From Hemicentrotus pulcherrimus (lineage: Eukaryota; Echinodermata; Echinoidea; Camarodonta; Strongylocentrotidae), in the NCBI GenBank assembly GCA_003118195.1, contig BEXV01002502.1, positions 50,295-64,678 on the forward strand: 14,384 nt of DNA. The letters are read 5' to 3'. The notes under the pieces were generated by a model. It was not told the origin of the DNA, ran no database searches, and saw only the letters and a list, made by a program, of their open reading frames with translations. The position numbers and the translations under genes were made by a program. Numbering within the stretch: the stretch's first letter is position 1; each line of letters begins with the position of its first letter. Below are positions 1 to 10,200 of the stretch, piece by piece.

Positions 1-565
1 CCCCCCCCCCCCCCCTTATTACAGGATACAAGCTGTGCATTTGAACAGATGAAGTGCGTTATAATCTATGAATGTAGTGTACTTAACATATGTAGCTAAT
101 GGTCCTGTGTGTAAGATAGGGGGGGGGGGAGGGGGGAAGTAAACCCCCTCCTCCAGGATGCAAGTTTTCGTCATGCAGCTATTTAAGAAGGTGGAAACCT
201 GCTATTAGTCACAGAAGCTGTGATATCTAGGTCATACATGTACATGTATCTACTGATAGAACGTGTACATGTATGCATTTCTCTCTGCAAGTCAGTGCAG
301 TAGTGTACTGTATGTGTAGAGAAGAGCAGACATATATGCTGCAATCACACTTGTACCTCATACAATCGCTGCCCATATCAGTTATCGTGCATTAAAAGGC
401 TGTATGGAGGTATCTCAACACTATTTTGACTTTTGATCACCTCTCTGGATTTGTACATGTTCAATCAGTGCTGAAAACTCTATGGAAGTACAGTGTTCAT
501 GTATCTCAATGAAACTGAACTTGAGTGTAATTCTTGATGACTGATTGATCTTTTCGACCATGTGT
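1..565. other. Upstream region, no gene seen
   Basis: No coding exon or RNA gene is recognised here. The window opens with a run of 15 C, and a G-rich tract with a run of nine or more G lies near 121-136. Self-complementary ACATGT motifs cluster at about 236-275. It may hold 5' UTR, promoter or an upstream intron, but no TATA box or initiator could be assigned with confidence. Confidence 0.5.
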
Positions 566-598
566 ATGCTAGGTACGTGGAAACTCTACCACCACAGA

Positions 599-632
599 AT
601 GATGCAAGGAGGGAGCATGCATCAAGGTACCG
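599..632 (+). CDS. ITSN1: Candidate first coding exon of intersectin (short N-terminus)
   Basis: A short open stretch starts with two consecutive ATG codons (599 and 602) and reads [11 protein letters not shown] plus one base. It ends at a good donor (GTAAGC at 633) in phase 1, exactly the phase needed to complete the Asp codon at the start of the EH1 exon at 1703. A plausible acceptor (CCACCACAG) ends at 597, so the 5' UTR may be spliced onto it. Without that splice, the same frame stays open upstream to in-frame ATGs at 566 and 560, bounded by a TGA at 542; both 560 and 599 have A at position -3. Intersectins have only a short, Gly-containing leader before EH1, so the length fits. No homology supports these few residues; the call rests on phase, splice sites and position only. 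Confidence 0.4.
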
Positions 633-3600
633 GTAAGCTTGCTTTCAAAGATTAACAAATTATTTTCATGTAGTCCAATTTCAGCACATATTTATATATA
701 GTGATCCAAACTTTAAAGTCTGAAACAACTTCAATTGCTTTATTGGTAAGCTAAATAAAGCAATTTGGTAAAAATGTATTCATTGTCCAGTTTTTGTTAT
801 CAGATGGCAATGACAGGTCGTTATGGTTCTGAATTAATTGTTTTCATTGATCATTCCAAATCTTATCCAGTGACCTTTACAAAAGGCAGTAACACATTAT
901 TCTGATTCTAGGGAAAAGATTGTTATTCATCAATCCATTTCTACAAAAAAGATTAACCATTAATCTTTTTTAAAGGCAATTTCAGGTTTTTACATTTGTA
1001 AATATCGTCATTAATCATTCCAAGGCCAGCAGAAATGTCCGGTGATCTTTTCAGAGAGCAACTTTTGCCACTGTCCTGTTGGAACTTTATTCTCCCCTGC
1101 TACGATTCCTTCAGTCAAATTATTAATTCAAGTCACCAATTGGATATTCATTTCCACAATACCTCCTATTAGTATATGTCTGTATTTATAATGCATCTAT
1201 GCATTTCTTTCTCTTTCTAATTAGAAATAGAAATTTGGGTGGCATAAAATCAGTCACGTGCAGTACATGGTTTCCTTTTACGCTACTTTCTTTTCTTCAC
1301 ATGCGAACGTCCACATTGCTCTGCTGTAGTTTCTAAGTTGTCGAAAGTCTGTGTTCGCATATAATTGTTTACATTTTTCATTAAATGACTTTTTTTTTGT
1401 AATGTACTTATGAGGGTTTCTATGTTTTTTTTTAAGATATGGAAATCATACGCTTTCAAAATTCACTTTTATTTCCACTTCTCTCTCTCTTTGTTTTGAT
1501 TTATATATCTCTCTCTCTCCTCTCTCTTTCTGTGTCTCTCCCTCTCTCCTGTCTCTGTCAGTCTGTCTGTCTCTGCCTGTTCTGTGTCTGTGTGTCTCTA
1601 TGTTACTCATGCTGTAATTTGTTTGTCTTTCTGTCTGCTTGTCTTCCTTTTTTTTCTTCCAATATCTAACCATTTTTCACTTTTTTCCTCTTGTAAATTT
1701 AGACTGGAGGATAACAGCAGAAGACAGAGCCAAGCATGATAGTCAATTCAACCAGCTCAAGCCTGTCAATGGCTTCATTACTGGTGAGTGCATGTACACA
1801 TCCACATGGGATTTAGACAAAGTTTTTCTTCAGAGTCTGTACATAAGGAAAGTAATATGTGTCTATATAAGCAAAAGCTTCAAGGTATACATGTAGACCA
1901 GTTATGGTCATGTGATTGCATTGTGAAAGATGATAGTCAAAACATATTCTTTCACATGATTGATAATAAGAGCTTCCATTTCAATTTTTTTTAGAGGGGG
2001 GCGTTTCCAAAGCTGGTCCATACCTTTAATACATTGTCAGCATACATGTGTGTTGTCAGCAAGTACTGCCTTCATGTATGTGTAAATTCTAATTTTGCCA
2101 CAGTCCTATACCACAACTTACCTACAACAGCCCCATTCACATTGCAGAAAAAAATGTTGGTATTTGATAGTTCTGTTGTGCGTGGTCGCCACTTATCGCT
2201 GCTCTGCATGTAATGTAACACCACAGAATCAAGTTTTGTCACGAGATCAAAACCGGAATAATTATCCGGTATTTCGAGAGTGAGCATTTACACTGCAACA
2301 AAACCAGCATACTTTCGGCGGGCGTTAAAAAAAAAAACACTATCTAGAAGTCTATTTTTTGTATTTGTGTGTATATATGGAAGTTGCCTAACAAATTCAG
2401 ACAAAACCCCCAAATTTGAAAAAAAAAACAATGGTTTTTGCTTGCATTGTAAATGATCCCAATGTAGAAGCCAATAGTCTTGAGGCGATCAAGGGGCATC
2501 GGTTTCTCCACAAGTAGACAATAGACAGATGTCTGACTGATAAGGCACTGGATGTCTGTAACTTGATCATCCAAATTCGGTCAAAGTTTTGTGAGGAGTG
2601 CGTGATGCTGTTTGAGGTTGCCAATAAGAGTTATTCATTTAAAGGACAAAGCATTTGTTCAACACGTGTAGTTGTATTTTGTATTTTCTCTCCTTGTAGG
2701 GTTGATGCATGTTATTTATAAATATCATTGCAGAGTGTAGGATGACATCTGCTTTAAAATTCAGTGTAAATTCTTGTTGAAAATGTATGGAATTAAGTCG
2801 CTTGCATTCTGATCAAGAACGATTGATTATGGTAGTGTGATGCAGATTTAGAATGTAATAGCAAATGGCAGATGTAGGAAGAAGGCACTTTTGCTGCAAA
2901 TGTGTACAAATTATGCAAGAAGGGAGAGAGAGAAAGAGAAAGAAAGAGAAAGAAAGGGAGAGAGAGAGAGAGATAATCTGGAAGTGAGGTATTATTTGTA
3001 AGGGGACCTGAATGCAAAAGAGGATTTAAAAAAGGTTCAAGGACAAGAGGGCTCAGGAGAGGAAAAAGAGAGGGTGGAGAGGGAGAAAGACTGAGAGAGA
3101 CAAAGAGAGACAGAGAGACAGAGACAGAGAGTCAGAAACAGGCAGGGGGATGAAGGGTGATGTGAAGGATCCAATCCAAGACACATTTACATGTACATGT
3201 ATATAAAGAAAAGGAGGGAAAGGGAAAAACAAAGGGACTAGTAAAAAGACTGGAGAAAGGAAGGGCAGGCAAGAGAAATAGAAATAGATAGATAGATAGA
3301 TAATTTTGCACAGAAAGAAAAGTATACATAGCCCATTAAAAAGGGTCCTTTCTACCTGTCATGCTTGTAATCTATTTATGGAATATGAACCTCCACATGG
3401 ATGAGAAGGAAGTCATCCATTATCCAGGATTACTCCCCTTTGGCTTCGCACAGAATTATAAGTAATTAGTGTCTTGAAGCACACTGTGTATGCGACCTGA
3501 AACCATTAGTGTACAAAGGATGCTAATTAAAGGTTAAATATGCTATATACCTACATGAGAGAAAAAAATGAATGCACAAACTCTGTGTGAGATACTAATA

Positions 3601-4230
3601 TCGTACCAAAATACAGATGTGTATGTACACTGTGCATGTTGTTTACACCGAAACCATTAACAAAAAGATCATAAACTTTGTTAATTTCAGTTCTGTTTTG
3701 ACATTTTGAGTGACATTTTGTTGGAATTCATTTTTTTTTGTAGTACTAGTAAGTTTTTTTTTTGTTTTGTTTTTGTTTTTAGGGGGTAAAAGCTTTTATG
3801 ATATATTGAGTTTCATGGTAAAACAAATGCTTGTATTAAAGTGGACCCATCATTTGATTATATCATAGGAAGCTAGGAAGTTGTTACTATCTCCAATGGT
3901 ATATGATAATGATATTAGTTACAGGGGTGTTTACCCATTTAATACCTGGGTGGAGAGTAGCAAGTGTAGATTAATGTCTTGCCACGGGACATTGGTAATG
4001 CTCTGGAGCCTGAAGCCAATGACCTATGCATTTTTAGTAAAATGTTTGAACCGCTGGAACACAATGTTCTGACTATGATCATTATAGGATCAAAGTATTG
4101 ACTATGATGAAGTATGTGCAGTCATTTGAGTTTTATTTTTTTCTACTTTGTCCAGGTGATGCTGCAAGAGGTTTCTTCATGCAGTCGGGGCTGCCACAAC
4201 AAGTACTAGGTCATATATGGTGAGTTCCTT

Positions 4231-4268
<38 letters not shown>

Positions 4269-7200
4269 CCTCCCTACCTCTCTCTCTCTCTCTCTCTCTC
4301 ACCCTCCTTCCTTCCCTCTCCTTCTTCCTCCCTCCCTCTCGCTCCCTCCTAGTCTACAAGCACTGGCTCTAATTTTACTCTTTACCATTTACTTTTTATA
4401 TCGACTAACAATTATTTATGTATTGACTGTCTGATTGATTGATTGACTGATTGATTGGTGGCTCTGTTTGTTACAAGACAAACTAATTTATTCTAAAACC
4501 TCTTCACTTCATTATGTGTGTTTACAGGATGCTGTCTGACATGAACTCTGATGGCAAACTTGACAAGCTGGAGTTCTCCATCGCCATGTATCTCATCAAG
4601 AAGAAGCTGAGCAGGGTAGAGCTCCCCAGAACGCTACCAGCGAGTCTCAAGCAGGCTCCAGCCCCTGCAATGCCTGGCTTTGGTGTTCAACCAATTGGTG
4701 AGTGGTTCAAGTCAATCTTATTCAGGATAAACTGCCTCCTTCACTGCTGAAGATTCTTGCAGATGTATAAGTGCATGTGTGTGGCAACAAAGGGATGCCC
4801 AGGTGTGCAGGTTTAAGGTGGTAACCCCAAAAGTGTTTGGGGAATCTCTTTCTGCATGTAGTTTCTTTCTGTCGTAGTGTCACAGACTTTTTACCTTGTC
4901 AGCTCAATAAGCCAGTTCAAAGTTGCAGTCTGAGCATGAGCAGATAAAGATCATTGCACACCAAATTGTGAAATACATGTTATTATCGTCATCTTTATCT
5001 TTTCTTCTCAGGAATGGTGAGGCCGATGCAAGGCTTTGGCGCAATGCCAGCTGGAGGGATGCCCGGCGTAGGGGGGATGCCTGCTGGAGGGATGCCAGGT
5101 GCAGGAATGCAACCAGGCGGCTTCAACACTCTACCTAACAGACCAACACCTGGTATGGGAGGTATGTATAATGGTATTAAAAACACTGTTCAGGTGTTTA
5201 CTCGATATTAACACATTTTGTCAATCGCAAGGATTATCCAGAAATTCAGTGTTGCATCAGTTGCGATCTCGTTATTTTACTGCATACAATTTTCTAGAAT
5301 CTGAACTTTTTGCAAAATTTGGATGCTTGCGAAATTTTCACGATTTACGTCAAATGTTCACCCTTTATCTCACGTTTGCAGTGGAATTATGTTGTCACAA
5401 TCTGAATTGTTTTTTCATAGGCTTTGGAGCAGGCACTGCCCAGCAGAATGTAATGGCAAGAGCAGGAACGGTTCAGGGTTCTCCCGAGAGGTAAGAAAGG
5501 CACTCATTCATTTGCTAGAAGCGAGACTTATTAGCAAAATCTAACTGCTATATGATCTTACTAAATTTTTTTAAGGCTTGTTCAGGTATGCAGTGGTAAA
5601 CCACCACTAAAAAAAAATGTTACTTTCTATTTTTGTTAAGTATAGGAAAGGCACATTGTCATGTTGGTGTTGATGTGTTAATATAAAACCTATGGTTACT
5701 AACAGTTATTTATATTTGTTTATTTTGTATATTTCTGTGCAGTTTTCAATTTGGTTAATGCAAACATCGGGAAACTTTTAAATGATGTACTGCCCAAATC
5801 AATAATGTTAAGCTGAATGTATGTTTTTTTGATTGATTTTATTTCTGTGTTCAAATAACAAATACAATGTTTTCATAAGTATTACATACATAGCAAAATC
5901 ATGTCTACCGTAAATCTCCGTGTATAAGACGCACTTTTTTTACCGTCGGGAAAATTCAAAAGTCGGGGTGCGTCGTATACACAGGCACAGAATATTTTGA
6001 GTCCTCAAAATGCAACTTTTTATTGGTTTTCAAAAATCTCTGTGTCTCAACATGAATTTCATAATGAAAACAAAGAANGGCACATCTTCATGTTGGCGTT
6101 GATGTGTTAATATAAAACCTATGGTTACTAACAGTTATTTATATTTGTTTATTTTGTATATTTCTGTGCAGTTTTCAATTTGGTTAATGCAAACAATGGG
6201 CAAATTTCAAATGATGTAATGCCCCAATTCAATACTGTTAAGCTGAATGTTTGTTTGTTTGATTGATTTTATTTCTGTGTTCAAATAACAAATAGAAGGT
6301 TATATATGTTTACATATTACATACATAGCAAATCGTGTCTTATAATATTATACAATAACCATATATTCACCCACCATCTCCAAAGTGTATTGTTGTTGTT
6401 ATTGTTGTTCATGATATATGTTATTGTGTTGTGTGTTAATATTAGACTTCCCTTTGAAACAATTATCAGGTTCAAAGTGCATCCAATGATGATACTGCAT
6501 GTATTATCATGATTGTAATAGTATGTGTTGTCGTTGTCTAGGTTACTATCAATCATTTGTTTTATGTTTTGTATCAAATGAAACGGTGCTTTATAAATGT
6601 AATAATAATATTCATGAAATACTAATAATAATTGTTGTTTATATACATTTGATTATGTGTTAATATAAGACTTGCCTTCAAAACACCTGTCAGGTTTATG
6701 CGTCCATTGATGATGAGGTCGTTGACCCTTGGAGGTTATGGCAGCCTAAAATACCACTATATTCCAAGGTAGCTTGCTGGCCTCCCTCGTCACTGCATGA
6801 CACTGCGTCATAGTCTTGGTTCAAGGCTGTTCAATACAAATACTCTTCACATACACGGGGTAACCTGCTACAGAATAAGAGACTATTTTGGCCTCAATCT
6901 TGGGATTTTAATAGCTCATGCTGCAACCATAATTATAAACTTCTAGGTCATGACTTTAACAAGCAGATCACCTGTCTGATTATCAAGATATTTATGATTG
7001 GAATTAGAAATTTCAAAAACCATTGTTTTTATAACATTACAGTCTACTGGGGAAAATGAGTATGGTAAAAGTGGTCACTCAAGGAGTTTTACTTTTTTGA
7101 GGCACTTCATGTGAGGCCATGCATCTCAGATTTGTAAAACTGGAAACATTGTTGAACGGCGCCTTTAAACTCATTTTCATATTTTCTGTTTGGAGCCAGA

Positions 7201-10200
7201 AGGATGTTACAGCTAAAGACCAGTTATGGTCATACAATTGCATAGTTAAAGAAACGTTGTGAAATCGATCAAAAAAGGCTGATCATCTAGCATAGATGTA
7301 CTGCAAGGTTCTGGAATCATCAAAATTATAAGAAATTTGGCCAAGTCTTCATAAAGTTAGAAGCACTGTACACAGAAAGATGTATATGGGACTACACACA
7401 CATGCGCGACACGTACGAGACACATGCATTTGTATCTCTCAACAGTATATAGAAATACTAATTTACAAAATATATCAATTAGTAGGCGGTTTCCAGTCAA
7501 AATTAATGTCATGTAATATTAAAAACATATTTTTTCACATGATTGGTAATAAGAGCTTCCATTTCATTTTTTAAAATTGGGGCGTTTCCAATACTGGTCT
7601 TTACCTTTAACAAATGATATGTTTGGAGTTATACTTTCTCATTTGTTTGATTAATGAACATTTACTTGAACCAAGGCTGTGACGTGAGAGGGGTCTGAAC
7701 TGCACGTTAGCACACTGGAATATGGGAACATGGATTTGTTTGTACTAGCAGGGATAGATGTATTTCATTCATTCAAATCAAAAGCAAAGTTCATCACTGC
7801 TGCATTTTACAATCACATCATTTACAGGTGCTTCAGTGATTTGAATGTACATGTGCGCTCATGAAAAATCATCTCAGCTTTAATCATTCATTGTAGCAAG
7901 CAACCATTTCATGTAGTTTAGATCTACATCCAAATGCATAAAGAATGAAAGAAAAATTCTCACCAATTTCAGTATTTTGTCTGGTTATAGAAAAGGAAAT
8001 TTGTAATGCTCATTGGTAATAAAGTGTTCTTATACAATTTTTATAATTGTTATAGCTCCAGACGTGTTACCATTTTTAATACCATTGTTAATGTTATTAT
8101 AAATAATTGCCACATTCTACTAATTCTAAAGATAATATACAGCCAGTTGAAAGAAAAAACTAAGATGGAAAGAAAGAGCTAACTTTGAGACAAGCAATAA
8201 GCACTTCTGTTCTGTTGCAAGAAAAGAATTGAACCAGTGTGAAAAATAGTTTCCTGTTTAATAGCTGGAGATCTATTAGGATTTAGTGTTGTATAAGTGC
8301 AATTTTCTCACAGTTATTTTATTTTATTGTTTTATACAAGAGGTCTTTTTCAATTGACTAGAGTACTTTCAAGAGTTTTTAGAGAGCTGAATTACTCACC
8401 GCACCCACTGTTATGAACTATGATAAGTCACGGAAAGACATGTCATGTATCACAACTCGCTTGATTCCATTTTCATTTAGTAAAAACATGTAGGTATGGT
8501 AGCTCACTCCAACCACATTTGCCCATTCGCTATTGGCCATTTCCATTGCATCGTACTATCAACTGAATGTGTATGTGGCTTTTAATTAAATGCAAGGTTG
8601 AATGGTTCGTGAAGCAAGGGATATCATTGCATTATGGCTATCATGAGCATTGTGTCTAGTTGATGAGATTTTCATATTGCCTGCCAATATGCAACCCTCA
8701 TATGTCACAAAACTGTGGTTGCGTCTTGATGACTATTTGATATTTCACTCGAGTATTGGCCATGTATAATACACTAATGCAATTGAGTAGCAGTGTTACT
8801 TCTTTAGACCTTACCACAGCAATACAAATAATTGGCTTTTTTTTTAATCAGAAAGTTATGTGAGCCCATGTGAATCAGGAATGAGATTCCTCTGGGGATC
8901 TGGGAATCTCAGCGGTTTTAGGGGGGGTCTATAAGTTGTCTTGCTGTATACACTTCTTATACGCCAGGGTAGGTGCAGCGAGAATCCATAGTTTGCAGAT
9001 GTTTTCATCCCATTTTGATGAAACTTTCACTGGTTTGTTTGTTTGATTTTTCACTATTTATTCAATTCAACTTGCAAATTGGCTCGACTTGCCCTTTGAG
9101 ATAGAGCTAATACATCTGCTTGGTCTTTTTATTTTTAGGGCTCGTGCCTCTTCCATAAATGCTGACTGGGGTGTACCGCACAACTCCAAGCTCAAGTTCA
9201 CCCAGATGTTCAACACACAGGATAGAACCAGGAGTGGGTTCTTGACGGGGGCTCAGGCCAGGAACATCCTGGTCCAGTCCGGCCTAGGACAAGCCCATCT
9301 AGCACAGATCTGGTTTGTATATAACATATAAGACATTAATCTACATTTGCCACTCTCCACCCAGGTGTTAAATGGGTACCGGTAGGAAGGAATTCCTTGA
9401 ATGCTGTGAGCGCTGAAGTTGGCTGCCTAGCATATCCGGGGTAATAGTTGGAGCGCCTTGAGCACCATGCATGGTGGATAATTATGTGCTCTATATAAAT
9501 ATCCAATGTTATTATTATTACATTGGTACTGTTCCGCTTCTTGTGCATCACATGCTCCAGAAGTTATTGCAAACTACTTAATTTCCCTTGTCAAATTTAG
9601 CTGAATATCATTAACATACCATAAAACAGTGTTCCCAATTCCCATCCTAACTTTAACCCTTTAAGCCTTACTTACAGTGTATTTCTGGGTAAAAGTAGGC
9701 TCCAAGAACATGCAGACAGAGCTTGCTCTGGATACTTCTAACAATATACATTTACTCCTTTTTTAATTGTGATTTTACCAGGATAGGGGGAAAAGGGACT
9801 TCATATATTTTTCAATGTGCACATTTCCCCAATGCAGAATATTGTGTGATGAAAAGTTTCAATGGAAATCTATGAGTAATAATATTTTATATCCTGTGAC
9901 AGTGGATTCTGTATATCTAGTTCATATGGTACATTATCAACTGATGGAATAAAAAAAGTTTTCACTACTGAATATTTTGTTTCATTATTTCCATCGTTGT
10001 GGTAAGAAACACATAGTTAGTTTGTCTTGTGCTTATTTTCAGGGGTCTCTCTGATGTGGACAATGATGGGAGACTGACTTGCGAGGAGTTCTGTGTGGCA
10101 CTTCATCTGGTTGACATGGTGAAGACTGGGAAGCCCCTCCCTGCCAAGCTCCCCCCTGACCTTGTACCCCCTTCCTACCGGCGGGGCCGCTCCTCTAGCA

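Larger units (their letters stand above)
633..1702 (+). other. Intron 1 (phase 1) with two perfect hairpins and a CT-rich tract
   Basis: Lies between the tentative first exon and EH1 exon 1. It contains two perfect 12-bp stem-loops (733-765 and 945-971) and an impure (CT)n/(TGTC)n tract from about 1481 to 1660. The open frames on both strands of that tract are low-complexity artefacts. The acceptor at 1701-1702 follows TTTTTTCCTCTTGTAAATTT. If the first exon call is wrong, this interval is simply upstream intron. Confidence 0.5.
1784..4155 (+). other. Intron 2 (phase 1), 2.4 kb, repeat-rich
   Basis: No exon is seen inside. It holds a short fold-back element (1880-2029), a long imperfect palindrome (2239-2283), two GA-rich tracts (2921-2974 and about 3018-3140) and a short ATAG run near 3283-3302. 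An open stretch at 3881-4072 has no domain character. The donor is GTGAGT and the acceptor TTTGTCCAG. Confidence 0.85.
5491..9138 (+). other. Intron 6 (phase 2), 3.6 kb
   Basis: The longest intron here. It contains a 262-bp duplication (5645-5906 and 6074-6340), a partial CCGTA...GCGCAC-type repeat between the copies, a SINE-tail-like stretch with ATA/ATT repeats (6578-6645) and fold-back element copy 2 (7207-7610). From 7611 to 9138 I see no exon, RNA gene or clear repeat. A small alternative exon could hide here, since vertebrate intersectin has a longer EH1-EH2 linker. Confidence 0.8.

Noticed and set aside
1439..1673. Overlapping open frames on both strands, Ser/Leu-rich (+) and Arg/Glu-rich (-)
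   Set aside because: They are translations of the CT/GA microsatellite tract; no start context, domain or splice support.
2072..2287. Open frames on both strands around 2072-2287
   Set aside because: About 70 codons, no domain, no splice or start support; they overlap each other and a palindrome.
3881..4072. 63-codon open frame in intron 2
   Set aside because: No recognisable domain, and phase and splice sites do not fit insertion between 1783 and 4156.
5099..5494. 131-codon open frame on the + strand
   Set aside because: It is a shifted frame of the linker exons read through an intron. The intersectin frame explains the exons and their splice sites.
5645..6340. LTR retrotransposon suggested by 262-bp direct repeats
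   Set aside because: The interior is only about 167 bp, with no primer-binding site, polypurine tract or coding sequence, and the repeats lack clear TG...CA ends.
6306..6577. Overlapping open frames in intron 6, Leu/Ile-rich (+) and Asn-rich (-)
   Set aside because: AT-rich and trinucleotide-repeat-driven composition; no domain.
7380..7574. 64-codon open frame
   Set aside because: Lies wholly inside the fold-back element and the matching part of copy 1 does not keep it as a conserved protein.
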